Below are positions 8,325-18,493 of a DNA stretch of 64,000 bases, piece after piece. A model generated the notes under the pieces. That model saw nothing but the letters and a program-made list of their open reading frames with translations, was not told where the DNA came from and did no database searches. Location of the stretch: positions 513,252-577,251 of the forward strand of contig NZ_GL622200.1 in the NCBI RefSeq assembly GCF_000185305.1, read 5' to 3'. The stretch comes from Aggregatibacter segnis ATCC 33393. GTDB lineage: Bacteria; Pseudomonadota; Gammaproteobacteria; Enterobacterales; Pasteurellaceae. How positions within the stretch are numbered: the first letter of the stretch is position 1; each line of letters begins with the position of its first letter. The translations under genes were made by a program, and so were the position numbers.

Positions 8325-11321
8325 TTAGAAGGTAAGTTCTGCATTTAAGCGGAAGTTTCTACCTGGTGCATAGAAACGCTTGATTCCGGCACCGGTATTT
8401 TGATCGATTAAGTTAAGTGTTCCGATTGCGCGAATAGAACGTGCAGAATCCCAGGTGATGTATTTACGGTCAGTGATGTTATATACACCCGCCGTTAAGG
8501 TGAGATTCTTAATTGGTCTAGCGTAAACGATGGCATCTAAAATAGTGTAGTGTCCACTTCGCCAAGCTAATGTACTGTCAGTAACTCGTTTACCTTGAAC
8601 AAGTCTATTTGGGTCTTCACTTTGTGTTTTCCAATACATATTGTAGGTATCGCTGCGTTTTTTCGGTGCAACATCCGTGATAAATAAATCGATCCCATAT
8701 TTATCACCTTCAGTAGAGTAGCCGAGATTATATACAGATGTGGTTGGCTGAATGGCATTCATTGGGATATTGCCGTTAACTTTACCTTTTTGATGCGTCA
8801 ACTTATAGCCTATTCTAAATCCTTGTAAAATTGGTGTTAGATCGCCTAGTTCAATATGTGAATTTACTTCAACACCAGTTACTTTTGCACCATCGCGGTT
8901 TTGGTTTTGATAGAACGGATAAGTTAATGCGCTGCCTTGCTCAATGGCTCTTTCTCCCATAAAGACTAAATCAATAAAGTGATCATAATCGGTTCTAAAT
9001 GCACTGAGCGTGAAATAACTACGATCTTTATAAAATGTAAGCGCAACTTCCTTAGTTTTAGCAATTTCTGCTTTTAACTTGGTGTTTGGGGTAATTGAAA
9101 AGCTTGGATGCTTAAAGGTCATATACACTTCATCTGAGGTTGGCGCCCGGAACCCGTTGGAATACTTGAATTGTACCCGCATCCAATCACGTGGATCTAA
9201 GTTGAGTCCAATGTTATAAGAATGGTGTTTATAGGATGTCGTACGCAAGAGTTGCTCTAGATTTTGAGCAAAATTTTTGTTCATACAGTCTGTGTTATAA
9301 CCACAGTTTGCACCCGGGCCGTAAGGAACCGCACCGTCAGGGAAAGGAACAAAAATCCCAGCAATAAGACCTTTCGGTACAGGAATATTTGGATTATAGC
9401 TTGGAAGATGTTTGATCTGGTCATAGCGATAATTTAAATCAAGCCCTACCCAATCGGTAAATTTAATATTATCACCTAAATAGAACGCATGGTTTTTTGT
9501 GGTGACCGGGATTAAGTAACTAGATAAGTTTCCGGTTTTAGCTCGGTAATTACCTGTACATGAACCGGAAGGCCATTTATCGGGCGCAGGTTTGCGTTCA
9601 ACCGGATAAGTTCCATCAATCGGTTCATTACAGAAGAAATTATCAGCCCACCATTGCACGTTTCCACCCTGGTAGCCGTCTTTGTTAACCATGCTTTTTT
9701 CAGTTTTGGAATATAACCCGCCATATTTCAAACTATGACTAGTTTTTCCAAGATCAAATTCTTTATCAAAATCAAAATTAATTTGGTTGGTATCCGTATT
9801 TAAATCACGATCGTTATAGTCATTACGGCTATAGCCTGCGGAACGTGGGAATAAATAAGACAGTTCTTCCTCTTGTAATCCTCCCCAAGTATTTGGAATA
9901 GATTTTAATGGGATATAACCATATTTTTTTCCATTTGGTAATGTTTTAGTTTCGATTTGACGATCTTCAAAATGGTATTTACTTTCATACTTCTCATTGT
10001 TTTTAACAAATACCCTGTATTTTTTAGAGCAATCTAATTTTTCACAGTCAATCAATGTCGATTCCACAGATTGTTCTTTATAATCAAACCCGGAGAGTTT
10101 TTCACCTTTGGCGTTTCGGTATTCGGCTTCTGTGCTCCAACCGCTTTCAATACCTTTTCCTGTGATTTCTCCGCCTGTCTTATCAACAACGCGATAAACG
10201 CCATTTGATTCTGCTAAATGTAATCCTTGTTTATTTTCGACTTGAATACATTTTGAGGTATAACAATACTCATCTGTTCTGGCATTATTCGTAATTTTTT
10301 GCGAGGAATAGGAAACCTTAAAATGATCCCAAAGTGGGGTTTGGGTAAAGTTTTCATAGGTAAATTGGGTATTTTTGCGTTGGGATTTATCATTGGTTAA
10401 CCGTTCTCCATAACGTTCAGTATCTGTTCTGGAGTGCGCTCTTAAGCTATAAGACAGGTCAGCGCCTTTGGATTTTAATTTGGAATCATCTAATGCCACA
10501 CTGAAGCGATGTTCATCGTTTGGTTGAAAGCCAATTTTGATCAAATTGCTGTTACGGGTAATACGGTAGGGATCCGCTTTTTCACGAGTACGCCCAACCG
10601 CCGCATGATCGGCTTCCTCATTTGGATAAATATCGTAATAATAGTTTTCTATTTCATGACCTTTTCGTTCGGTATTAATGAAAAGCACGTCAAACCATTT
10701 ATATTTTCCGGCGAGCGTGACGGAAGTTAGGTTTTGATTATTCATGGTTTGATAACCGCGTTTAATACCAATGTGATAATTTTTATTCAGCAAAAAATCA
10801 CGCGCATCTTTTGTTTCAAAGGCTACAGAACCACCTAACGCCCCGCTACCAGATTTCATGGAATCAGCACCTTTAGTAATGGTTGCCATTTTAACGTTTT
10901 CTATTTCAACATCATTTCTGGTGTTATTAAAGTTACCATAACCTTCAAAGAGTTCTTTAAATCCTTGAGAGCTTAATGTTTCAGCTTGGCGAAGGCCATC
11001 AACCATAATGCCCACACGGTTTTCATCAACACCTCGCACGGCATAGCCACTTGATCCGGTTCTTCCTGTTTCAACAACAGTAATGCCTGTTTCGTAACGA
11101 ACTAAATCTCGGCTATCCGCAGCTTGTCGTTTACTTAGTTTATGAGAAGTAATTTGTGTTTCACCCACTTTTTTCTCTTGTACATTGGGCTCGGAAGCAT
11201 TGCCTGAAACGACAATTTCATTGAGCTGATCTTGAGTCGTACTGTTTTCAGCATAGGCAGTAGACATAGTGAGAGTAGCGAGAATGGAATAGGTGAGATA
11301 GTTTGGTTTAAATTTATGCAT
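8325..11321 (-). CDS. TonB-dependent haemoglobin/transferrin-type receptor (HgpA/HgbA-like), copy 1
   Basis: Outer-membrane receptor (998 aa) that should take haem or iron from host proteins, powered by TonB-ExbBD. It has a signal peptide ending near TAYA (residue 25) and a TonB box region EIVVSGN (34-40). The plug domain contains GYAVRGVDENRVGIMVDG and FKELFEGYGNFNNTRN, hallmarks of the Pasteurellaceae haemoglobin-binding family. A large beta-barrel ends in a terminal aromatic strand, FRLNAELTF. Cysteine pairs occur in predicted loops. No CCAA phase-variation repeats are visible, unlike H. influenzae hgp genes. It is a paralogue of the next gene. The ligand (haemoglobin, haemoglobin-haptoglobin or transferrin) cannot be decided from sequence alone. 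Confidence 0.88.
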   Translation of the reverse strand: MHKFKPNYLTYSILATLTMSTAYAENSTTQDQLNEIVVSGNASEPNVQEKKVGETQITSHKLSKRQAADSRDLVRYETGITVVETGRTGSSGYAVRGVDENRVGIMVDGLRQAETLSSQGFKELFEGYGNFNNTRNDVEIENVKMATITKGADSMKSGSGALGGSVAFETKDARDFLLNKNYHIGIKRGYQTMNNQNLTSVTLAGKYKWFDVLFINTERKGHEIENYYYDIYPNEEADHAAVGRTREKADPYRITRNSNLIKIGFQPNDEHRFSVALDDSKLKSKGADLSYSLRAHSRTDTERYGERLTNDKSQRKNTQFTYENFTQTPLWDHFKVSYSSQKITNNARTDEYCYTSKCIQVENKQGLHLAESNGVYRVVDKTGGEITGKGIESGWSTEAEYRNAKGEKLSGFDYKEQSVESTLIDCEKLDCSKKYRVFVKNNEKYESKYHFEDRQIETKTLPNGKKYGYIPLKSIPNTWGGLQEEELSYLFPRSAGYSRNDYNDRDLNTDTNQINFDFDKEFDLGKTSHSLKYGGLYSKTEKSMVNKDGYQGGNVQWWADNFFCNEPIDGTYPVERKPAPDKWPSGSCTGNYRAKTGNLSSYLIPVTTKNHAFYLGDNIKFTDWVGLDLNYRYDQIKHLPSYNPNIPVPKGLIAGIFVPFPDGAVPYGPGANCGYNTDCMNKNFAQNLEQLLRTTSYKHHSYNIGLNLDPRDWMRVQFKYSNGFRAPTSDEVYMTFKHPSFSITPNTKLKAEIAKTKEVALTFYKDRSYFTLSAFRTDYDHFIDLVFMGERAIEQGSALTYPFYQNQNRDGAKVTGVEVNSHIELGDLTPILQGFRIGYKLTHQKGKVNGNIPMNAIQPTTSVYNLGYSTEGDKYGIDLFITDVAPKKRSDTYNMYWKTQSEDPNRLVQGKRVTDSTLAWRSGHYTILDAIVYARPIKNLTLTAGVYNITDRKYITWDSARSIRAIGTLNLIDQNTGAGIKRFYAPGRNFRLNAELTF

Positions 11322-11367
11322 AAATTTATGGCTCCAGGTAAATAAAAATATAATTTATACAAGTAAA

Positions 11368-11386
11368 AATAATTTTTATTATTATA
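11368..11386 (-). promoter_or_regulatory. Candidate Fur box upstream of receptor copy 1
   Basis: On the minus strand TATAATAATAAAAATTATT matches 14 of 19 bases of the Fur consensus GATAATGATAATCATTATC. It lies 47 bases before the start codon of the iron/haem receptor, where a Fur site is expected. The region is AT-rich, so chance similarity is possible. Confidence 0.45.
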
Positions 11387-11562
11387 TAAAGAAAGGGATG
11401 GACGTAAAATAGGTGTATGAGAATTTTGTGATTTATTTGATGTATATCACTAAATTTTTTCTGTTTGTAACCTTATGTAAAATAGGTCGCTAAGAAAGAA
11501 TTTAGCTCATAGGAAAAATGGATAAAATTTGTGATAAAAAGCGACTGCACTTTAGAAGAAAG

Positions 11563-11594
11563 AAAAAGGAGAAGTTTGAAACTTCTCCTTTTTT
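11563..11594. terminator. Terminator of receptor copy 2 (repeat of 8287-8318)
   Basis: The same AAAAAGGAGAAGTTT palindrome as at 8287-8318, six bases downstream of the copy 2 stop. It lies in a 50-base block identical to the one after copy 1. The adjacent uptake signal has one mismatch here (ACTGCACTT instead of ACCGCACTT). Confidence 0.85.
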
Positions 11595-11599
11595 GTCGG

Positions 11600-14500
11600 T
11601 TAGAATTCTAATTGCATAGAGAGTCGATAGTTTCTACCCGGTGCATAGAAGCGGTTAATACCTAATCCGGTATTTTGATTGATCATATTACTTGTTCCAA
11701 ACGGACGTATTGATCTCGCCGAATCCCAAGTGATGTATTTACGATTTGTTAGGTTATAGACACCCGCTCTTAATGTGAGATTTTTAATTGGTTTAATATA
11801 GCCCAGTAAATCGAGGGTTGTATAAGAATCACTTCTCCATTTAAGCGTTGTTTCTTTCTTACCTTCTTCTTTGTGATACATATTATAAGTATCTTCCGCA
11901 TTTTTGGCAGATACGTGAGAAACATATAAATCTAATCCAAATTTTTCATCAGGATGAGCATAACTAATTCCATAGATTGCTGTTTTCGGTTGAATTGGAT
12001 TCATTGGAATATTGCCATCCATTCTTCCTTTTTGCTGACTATATTTATAACTTAGGCTAAATCCATTGAGGAATTTAGTGAGATAGCTTAATTCCAGATG
12101 AGATGAGATTTCAAAGCCGGTTACTTTCGCATTTGGGCGATTTATATTTTGATAAACGCTAAATGGCAATAATTTAGAATGTCCTTTAAAGTTGTAATTT
12201 CCTTTATAGGATAAATCAATAAAGTTATGGTATCTGGTATCAAAAACAGACCCTGTGATATACCCCATGTCATTATGGAAAGTTAAAGAGAGTTCTTTTG
12301 TTTTTGCTGTTTCCGGTTGAAGATTTTTATTCGGTAAAATAGAAAAATCCGGATGTTTAAAGGTGAAATAAATTTCATCACTTGTCGGTGCACGGAATGC
12401 CTTACTGTATTTTACTTGTAGGCGTACCCAGTCTAACGGATCAATTGTTGTGCCAAAGGAATAAGAACTTGCAGAGAATTTTTTAGGTTGCGCAATTTCT
12501 TTAATATTGGCAATTGCATTGGCTTCTTTCTTAGCTAATTCCGCCATATCCGTATCGGCGCGATCAGGATCAAACTTAGGCTCTGTGATATAGAGGTTTG
12601 TTACCATATCGTCAGGGATCTTCGGTGTGACACCCGGAATGTATTCAGGTTGGTATTTTACGCGGTCATAACGATAGCCCATATTAAAGGCAAAATGATC
12701 ATTCACACGGAAGTCATCAATAAAATACAATGCGCCGCTTTTGGTTTTAACCGGAATTAAGAAAGAAAATACATTTTGTTTGTTACAGAGAGTATGTGAT
12801 CTGTCCGGGTTTAATTTTGTCGGACTTAAGAATGTATCGCAGTTTGCAGGATATTCTGCCCACCATTTCAGGTTACGCGGGCTGACCCCTGATGTATTTA
12901 CCATGGATTTTTCCATCTCTGCCCACAATGCACCATAGGATAGCTCGTGTTGAGTCTTACCTAATTCGATATGTTTGGTCAGATCGAGATTAACTTGTTT
13001 GGTTTTGCTGACTAGATCGCGTTGTGACCATAAATTGTCTTGATAGCCTTTTTTATTTGGCATGAAAAACATCGGCCCGCTCAATTGGCTATTACTCATG
13101 ATGGCTGTTTTGGCATATTTTTTGCCATCTTTTTCGAACACTTCAATAGGAATATCGACTGGTGTTCCGTCTTTTTGAAAGCCGGTAATGTTTGGTTTAT
13201 TACAATTAAATGCCTCACAGCTAAAGATGTGATGAACGTTGGTTGAAACAAGCTGTTCATCGCCGATTAAACCTTTATCGGCACCCAAGAGATCATAGCT
13301 TTTGCCATTTATATTTAACTTGCTTTCTGCTGGGGTAGTGCTTCCTTTTTTGGATAGTGTAGCTTTACAGGTTGATACATCTCCCACTTTTGGTGAGTCC
13401 CAAGAGCGGAAATCATTATCACAAGACTTATTGCCTGGTTTTACATAATAATCTTCATAGCCACTAGGAAGTTTATCCCAGTTAACTCGTTGCCATTTGT
13501 ATTTTTTGGTTTTTCCATTATATGGTTCTACTGGCAGATCAACTGTTGTATCTGAATCAGGTTGAGACATCGCCGGTTTATTGTAATAAGACGCTAATTT
13601 ATCATCTTTACCGACAAGTTTGTTTTCATCGTTATATTTCATTCCTAGTGGGTTACCGGCCAAGGCACATTTGTCATTCCCATCACAATAGTCATCAGTT
13701 CTCGCACGAGTGGTGATTTTTTGTTGGGAGTAGGTGATTTTTAAGGTGTCCCAAAGCGGTGTTGAGGAAAAGTTTTCATACGTAAAGGCAACATTTTTAC
13801 GTTCGACTTTATCGTCTGTATGACGTAACTCGACTTCATCATAACTTTGATACTGCGTATTCGCTTTCAACGTGTAAGAGAAGTCATGGCCTTTAGAGGT
13901 TTGTTTATATAAATCGGCCATTACCGAGAAACGATGATTGTCCGTCGGTTGGAAAGCGAATTTCATTAATGTACTGTCTAGCGTACGACGATAAGGGTCT
14001 GCTTTTTCTCTTTCTTTACCTTGAATATTGTCTTTAAAATCTTTGTAGCCAAAGTTTTCGAGTTCATTCCCTTTACGCGATGTAGCCACAACAATGGCAT
14101 CAAACCATTTATAGCGTCCTGCCAATGTTAATGTGTTTAGATTTTGATTATCCGCTGTGTTGTAACCGCGCTTGTAAGAGGCATAGTAATTTTTCTCGAT
14201 TAAATAATCGCGTGCGTCTTTGGTTTCAAAATTTACTGAGCCGCCGAGTGCACCGCTACCGGATTTCAATGAATCCGCACCTTTACGAATCGTTGCTTGT
14301 TTAAGTGTTTCTATTTCTGCACTATTACGTGTGTTATTAAAATTGCCATAGCCTTCAAACAGTTCTTTGAAGCCCTGTGATGAAATTGTTTGTGCTTGGG
14401 CTAATCCATCAATTTGAATAGCAACACGGTTTTCTTCTACACCACGAACGGCAAAGCCACTGTTCCCAAATCGACCAGCTTCAACAACGGTGATACCCGT

Positions 14501-14749
14501 GTCATAACGCACAAGATCTTTTACATCTTGTGCTTGTTCTTTTTCTAATTTTTTTGCCGTTTTAACGGTTTCTGCAATTTTGGGTGGGGTTTTATCTGCG
14601 GTATTTCCGTTACCATTTGAATCGCCCGAAACCACGATTTCATTTAATTGCTCTGTCGGTTGATTGCTTGTTTCTGCCGAAGTAATAGAAGACACACTTA
14701 ATGCAGTGAGAATGGAAAGGGAAAGATAGTTTGGTTTAAATTTACGCAT
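11600..14749 (-). CDS. TonB-dependent haemoglobin/transferrin-type receptor (HgpA/HgbA-like), copy 2
   Basis: Paralogue of the preceding receptor, 1049 aa. It has a signal peptide ending near ITSA (about residue 25), TonB box EIVVSGD, and the plug motif GFAVRGVEENRVAIQIDG followed by FKELFEGYGNFNNTRN. The beta-barrel ends NRFYAPGRNYRLSMQLEF. Plug and last strands are strongly conserved with copy 1, while extracellular-loop regions (about residues 330-560) differ in length and sequence, as expected if ligand specificity diverged. Loops contain several Cys pairs. No simple repeats suggest phase variation. Leader, coding region and terminator are all duplicated, so this is a whole-unit tandem duplication. 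Confidence 0.88.
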   Translation of the reverse strand: MRKFKPNYLSLSILTALSVSSITSAETSNQPTEQLNEIVVSGDSNGNGNTADKTPPKIAETVKTAKKLEKEQAQDVKDLVRYDTGITVVEAGRFGNSGFAVRGVEENRVAIQIDGLAQAQTISSQGFKELFEGYGNFNNTRNSAEIETLKQATIRKGADSLKSGSGALGGSVNFETKDARDYLIEKNYYASYKRGYNTADNQNLNTLTLAGRYKWFDAIVVATSRKGNELENFGYKDFKDNIQGKEREKADPYRRTLDSTLMKFAFQPTDNHRFSVMADLYKQTSKGHDFSYTLKANTQYQSYDEVELRHTDDKVERKNVAFTYENFSSTPLWDTLKITYSQQKITTRARTDDYCDGNDKCALAGNPLGMKYNDENKLVGKDDKLASYYNKPAMSQPDSDTTVDLPVEPYNGKTKKYKWQRVNWDKLPSGYEDYYVKPGNKSCDNDFRSWDSPKVGDVSTCKATLSKKGSTTPAESKLNINGKSYDLLGADKGLIGDEQLVSTNVHHIFSCEAFNCNKPNITGFQKDGTPVDIPIEVFEKDGKKYAKTAIMSNSQLSGPMFFMPNKKGYQDNLWSQRDLVSKTKQVNLDLTKHIELGKTQHELSYGALWAEMEKSMVNTSGVSPRNLKWWAEYPANCDTFLSPTKLNPDRSHTLCNKQNVFSFLIPVKTKSGALYFIDDFRVNDHFAFNMGYRYDRVKYQPEYIPGVTPKIPDDMVTNLYITEPKFDPDRADTDMAELAKKEANAIANIKEIAQPKKFSASSYSFGTTIDPLDWVRLQVKYSKAFRAPTSDEIYFTFKHPDFSILPNKNLQPETAKTKELSLTFHNDMGYITGSVFDTRYHNFIDLSYKGNYNFKGHSKLLPFSVYQNINRPNAKVTGFEISSHLELSYLTKFLNGFSLSYKYSQQKGRMDGNIPMNPIQPKTAIYGISYAHPDEKFGLDLYVSHVSAKNAEDTYNMYHKEEGKKETTLKWRSDSYTTLDLLGYIKPIKNLTLRAGVYNLTNRKYITWDSARSIRPFGTSNMINQNTGLGINRFYAPGRNYRLSMQLEF

Positions 14750-14773
14750 AAATTTATGGCTCCAGGTAAATTA

Positions 14774-14816
14774 AAAATAGGACTTGAGTAAATAATAATA
14801 ATTTGCGTTATTATAT
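14774..14816 (-). promoter_or_regulatory. AT-rich, possibly Fur-responsive leader of receptor copy 2
   Basis: Contains AATAATAATAAT followed by TTGCGTTATTAT, repeated AATAAT hexamers reminiscent of a Fur-bound array, but no single 19-mer matches well. Placement upstream of an iron receptor is the main support. Confidence 0.25.
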
Positions 14817-14902
14817 TCTGGTGTTTATTTTGCGCAAAGTATTAAAAACAAATTGTTTTTAATTTTTTTGATATACATCACATTTCATTTTTTGGATTGA
14901 TG

Positions 14903-14933
14903 AAAAAAAGACCTATTTTTTCAAATAGGTCTT
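14903..14933 (-). terminator. Terminator of mnmC
   Basis: Stem AAGACCTATTT / AAATAGGTCTT with a short loop. On the minus strand it is followed by TTTTT, 12 bases after the mnmC stop. Confidence 0.85.
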
Positions 14934-14945
14934 GGGAAGGTGGAC

Positions 14946-16964
14946 TTAAAGATCTGCGACAGAAGTCCCTTTCAACAATTTTCTTATCCAACTTCGGCTT
15001 GCGGACAGGTGATGAATTAAGTCTTCGCTCAGCGGCAACGGTTCGTTATAGATAAGCGAAGCCAAAGTTTCGCCCAGTATTGGGGCTGACGTTAAACCGC
15101 GTGAGCCGAGGGCGCCGATGAGATATAAATTTGGAAATACGGCAGCCGGCGGAATAGGTTGTTTGCGACGGCGTAAGTTAAACAGATTTTTATAATCCAC
15201 GCATTGCTGTTCAAAATTCGGCACATTACCTACCATTGGGGTGCGATCCCGCACGGCGCAACGTACACCGATTCGCGCCAGATTGGCAGAGATATCCGCC
15301 TCTTTCACCCAAGGCATACCCTCTAGGTTCTTTTGGATTTTTTCCTGATTTTCCCGTTGTTCCTGCTCGCTAAAGGTGCGGTCAGCGCAATCACGCACAT
15401 GGCTGGCGCCAATGCAATGGCTGGTTTTAGCCTGATCAGCAGGCGTGAGGTAGCCATCATAACAGAGCACGGATTTCAGTTTCAGCAGATGTTCTGACGT
15501 GGGAATCTGGCTGACTTGCCCACGCACGGCATAAAGCGGTAGCGACTGCATTTGAGGAAATTCATGCAGTTGATGACCGTTGGCGAGGACGACGATTTGA
15601 TGATGGAACCTGTCGTTTTCAGCATTCGTCACTAGCCAGCCGTTTTTTTGAGGGGAAAGTGCGGTCACTTTTTGCGATGTTTTTATGATGAGCCCGTGCA
15701 GCTGTAAATAAGCAAACAGATTCTGCACAAATTGTTGTGGCGCAAGCCATCCGCCCTGTGGAATAAATCCGCCACCACAAGGCAACGGGAGACCGACTTT
15801 ATCGCTTAATTCAGCTTGGTTTAGGCTTTGATAAATGCTTTCTGGCAGCTGAAGTTGCGAAACTTTCTGTAATTTGACTGCACTTTTTTCGTTATATCCG
15901 CACAGTGCCACACCACAAAATTCATGTTCAAATTCAATGAGGTTTTCGGCGTTGCGTAATTGTTGTAAGCCGTAAGCGAAAGCCTGTATGTAAAAGCGAA
16001 TGTTGCGTTCATCATCGTCGCTCAGTTGAGGATAAAATGCGCCTTGTTTGTTGCCGGAGGCGTTCATCGCTGGCTGTGGATCTTCACAATAAAGGGTGAC
16101 GTTCGCGCCACGTTGTATTAAGGCGAATGCAGTAAATAAGGAGGCGATGCCGCCGCCTACAATGGCAACATCCGCCACATCTTCAAATTGGGCGGATTGT
16201 GGTAGGTACCATGGGGTGAAAAGTGCGGTTGGTTTTTCAAGTGTTTTTTCGCCAACCAAACACTCCCGTTTTTTGCCGTAACCTTTGCGCTTTTGCACGC
16301 TGAAACCGGCATTTTCCAAGCCTTTGCGAACGGCACTAGCGGCAGTGAAAGTGGCGAATGTGCCTTGCGGTTTGGTGTAACGGTACATTTGCGTATAAAG
16401 CGCGTCATTCCACATATCAGGATTTTTACTCGGGGCAAATCCATCTAAAAACCACGCATCGATGTTGTCACGCATATAATCGCCGAGCCGTGGCAAGTTG
16501 TCGTGAATATCACCAAACCAAAGATCGAGCGAGGTTTCCTCAAAATGAAAACGATAGCAACCTTCAATGGGATCCAACCAATGTTGCTGTAATTGTGCGG
16601 AGAGAGAGGCAAATTGCGGATAATGTTGATGAGCACGCGATAGGGCTTCTACGGTTAGCGGATATTTTTCAAAGGAAATAAAAAATAGCCGTTGTAATGT
16701 TGCCTGTGGAAATTGTTGGCGGAACTCACGAAAAAGCGTGGTGACGGCGAAAAAATTCAATCCGGTACCAAAACCGGTTTCTGCAATGACGAAGTGCTTT
16801 TGTTGATGTTGCTGCCAGCGTTGCCACAGTTGATTGCCTTGTTGAAAAACGTAGCGACTTTCTTCCAAACCGTCTTGGTTAGAAAAATAAACATCGTCAA
16901 ATTGATTGGAAACAGGCGTGTTTTCTTGGTTAAAACAGATGTCCGCATGGCTAATAACGCGCAT
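14946..16964 (-). CDS. mnmC: Bifunctional tRNA mnm5s2U34 biosynthesis protein MnmC
   Basis: Completes the wobble-uridine modification mnm5s2U34 in tRNAs for Lys, Glu and others. The C-terminal FAD domain removes the carboxymethyl group of cmnm5U and the N-terminal domain methylates the product using SAM. The 672-aa protein has GFGTGLN (64-70) in the methyltransferase, [15 protein letters not shown] as substrate motif (about 171-185), and a Rossmann GGGIAS (270-275) opening the FAD-dependent oxidoreductase. Near the C-terminus is GSRGLTSAP. Length and domain order match the E. coli fusion. GGAATT precedes ATG 16964 by a suitable distance. Confidence 0.96.
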   Translation of the reverse strand: MRVISHADICFNQENTPVSNQFDDVYFSNQDGLEESRYVFQQGNQLWQRWQQHQQKHFVIAETGFGTGLNFFAVTTLFREFRQQFPQATLQRLFFISFEKYPLTVEALSRAHQHYPQFASLSAQLQQHWLDPIEGCYRFHFEETSLDLWFGDIHDNLPRLGDYMRDNIDAWFLDGFAPSKNPDMWNDALYTQMYRYTKPQGTFATFTAASAVRKGLENAGFSVQKRKGYGKKRECLVGEKTLEKPTALFTPWYLPQSAQFEDVADVAIVGGGIASLFTAFALIQRGANVTLYCEDPQPAMNASGNKQGAFYPQLSDDDERNIRFYIQAFAYGLQQLRNAENLIEFEHEFCGVALCGYNEKSAVKLQKVSQLQLPESIYQSLNQAELSDKVGLPLPCGGGFIPQGGWLAPQQFVQNLFAYLQLHGLIIKTSQKVTALSPQKNGWLVTNAENDRFHHQIVVLANGHQLHEFPQMQSLPLYAVRGQVSQIPTSEHLLKLKSVLCYDGYLTPADQAKTSHCIGASHVRDCADRTFSEQEQRENQEKIQKNLEGMPWVKEADISANLARIGVRCAVRDRTPMVGNVPNFEQQCVDYKNLFNLRRRKQPIPPAAVFPNLYLIGALGSRGLTSAPILGETLASLIYNEPLPLSEDLIHHLSASRSWIRKLLKGTSVADL

Positions 16965-17019
16965 TGGTTTAATTCCTTAAATGATTTCATTTGGGCGATA
17001 TCATACGCTGATTTGGCCT

Positions 17020-17034
17020 AACTGGTCGAACGTT
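17020..17034 (+). promoter_or_regulatory. FadR-like site upstream of fabB
   Basis: AACTGGTCGAACGTT contains a full AACTGGTC half-site of the FadR operator AACTGGTCNGACCAGTT, with a poorer second half. E. coli FadR activates fabB from just upstream of its promoter. A possible -35/-10 pair TTGCAA (17046-17051) and TAAATT (17068-17073) would put this site near -50. Confidence 0.4.
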
Positions 17035-17130
17035 ATAATTAATGCTTGCAATATTTTGGTTTCATAGTAAATTGCGCTCAGCTAACAAATGTAAGTCGAA
17101 ATGATTTTCCCAACTCATAAGGAAGAACGA

Positions 17131-18351
17131 ATGAAAAGAGCAGTAATCACCGGATTTGGTATTATTTCCAGTATTGGTAACAACAAAGAAGAAGTCTTGG
17201 CTTCATTAAAAGCCGGTAAATCCGGTATTGAAATCGTACCTGAATTTATTGACATGAAAATGCGTAGCCATGTTGCCGGTACCATTAAATTAAATCCGAG
17301 CGAGTTAATCGATCGTAAAGTGTATCGTTTCATGGGCGATGCGGCAGCCTATGCTTACCTTTCTATGAAAGAAGCGATTGAAGATGCCGGTTTAACTGAA
17401 GAACAAGTGTCTAACGAACGTACCGGTTTGGTGATTGGCGCCGGCACAGGTTCTGCTCACAACCAGTTAGTGGCTTGTGATGCTGTGCGTGGTCCACGTG
17501 GCGTGAAAGCAGTTGGCCCTTATGCGGTAACCAAAACCATGGCCTCCAGCGTATCTGCGTGTTTGGCAACTCCGTACAAAATTAAAGGCGTAAGTTACAG
17601 TATCAGTTCTGCTTGTGCCACTTCAGCACACTGTATTGGTAACGCATTAGAACTTATTCAATTAGGTAAACAAGATATCGTTTTCGCCGGTGGCGCAGAA
17701 GAGTTGTCTTGGGAATGTGCGACTGAATTTGACGCGATGGGTGCAGTGTCCACCAAGTACAATGAAACCCCAACCAAAGCATCCCGTGCGTATGATGCAA
17801 ACCGTGATGGTTTTGTCATTGCCGGTGGCGGTGCAGTGGTGGTTGTAGAAGAATTGGAACACGCATTGGCACGCGGTGCGAAAATTTACGCAGAAATCGT
17901 GGGCTATGGTGCAACCTCTGACGGTTATGACATGGTGGCGCCAAGCGGTGAAGGTGCAGAACGTTGCATGAAACAAGCCATGGCAAACATTGACACACCA
18001 ATCGATTACATCAACGTGCACGGTACATCAACGCCAGTTGGTGATGTGAAAGAATTGGGCGCGATTAAAAACGTATTCGGCGATAAAATCCCGGCGATTT
18101 CTTCCACCAAATCTATGACAGGTCACTCTTTAGGGGCTGCCGGTGCGCATGAAGCCATTTATACCTTGTTAATGTTAGATAACGATTTCATCGCACCAAG
18201 CATTAACATCGAAACCTTAGATGAACAAGCTGTAGGTTGCAACATCGTAACAGAAACGAAAGAAAACGCCGGTTTACAAACTGTGATGTCCAATAGCTTC
18301 GGTTTTGGCGGTACTAACGCGACTTTAGTCTTTAAACGTTACAACGGTTAA
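17131..18351 (+). CDS. fabB: 3-oxoacyl-[acyl-carrier-protein] synthase I (FabB)
   Basis: Condensing enzyme that elongates acyl-ACP with malonyl-ACP and is required for unsaturated fatty acid synthesis. It has 406 aa, identical in length to E. coli FabB. The catalytic triad is visible: Cys162 in SSACATSAH, His297 in [10 protein letters not shown] and His332 in [14 protein letters not shown], with Lys327. The start is ATG 17131 ([10 protein letters not shown]), preceded by AAGGAAG; an upstream in-frame ATG at 17101 adds 10 unconserved residues. Codon choice looks like that of a highly expressed gene. Confidence 0.97.
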   Translation: MKRAVITGFGIISSIGNNKEEVLASLKAGKSGIEIVPEFIDMKMRSHVAGTIKLNPSELIDRKVYRFMGDAAAYAYLSMKEAIEDAGLTEEQVSNERTGLVIGAGTGSAHNQLVACDAVRGPRGVKAVGPYAVTKTMASSVSACLATPYKIKGVSYSISSACATSAHCIGNALELIQLGKQDIVFAGGAEELSWECATEFDAMGAVSTKYNETPTKASRAYDANRDGFVIAGGGAVVVVEELEHALARGAKIYAEIVGYGATSDGYDMVAPSGEGAERCMKQAMANIDTPIDYINVHGTSTPVGDVKELGAIKNVFGDKIPAISSTKSMTGHSLGAAGAHEAIYTLLMLDNDFIAPSINIETLDEQAVGCNIVTETKENAGLQTVMSNSFGFGGTNATLVFKRYNG

Positions 18352-18372
18352 TCCTTCGGGTTAATTTCTCTT

Positions 18373-18415
18373 AAAAGTGCGGTCGAAATTCAATGTGTTT
18401 TTCGACCGCACTTTT
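18373..18415 (+). terminator. Terminator of fabB built from two inverted uptake signals
   Basis: AAAAGTGCGGTCGAAA and its exact complement 11 bases later form a 16-bp stem followed by TTTTTT. Both arms contain the uptake signal core, a common arrangement in Pasteurellaceae. Confidence 0.9.
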
Positions 18416-18493
18416 TTTGTCTCTAAAACGGCTCAACATCCTTTGTACAGTTAAGGTACAATATTTATTATTTCTCTCTTTCCATGGAATCCT

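Larger units (their letters stand above)
11322..11599. other. Intergenic region between the two receptor genes
   Basis: This 278-base spacer holds the leader and Fur-like site of copy 1 (11322-11390), about 140 bases with nothing I recognise, and the terminator block of copy 2 (11547-11596). The leader, starting next to the ATG, shares CATAAATTTATGGCTCCAGG with the leader of copy 2 at 14747 onward. Confidence 0.7.

Noticed and set aside
8325-14749. Phase-variable tetranucleotide repeats in the receptor genes
   Set aside because: Looked for CCAA or similar runs near both starts, as in H. influenzae hgp genes; none are visible.
17101-17130. Upstream in-frame extension of fabB
   Set aside because: The extra ten residues are not conserved, while ATG 17131 has a ribosome site and gives the exact family length.
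17662-18021. Antisense frame of 119 codons opposite fabB
   Set aside because: His/Cys/Phe-rich composition typical of a shadow frame; no ribosome site or promoter.
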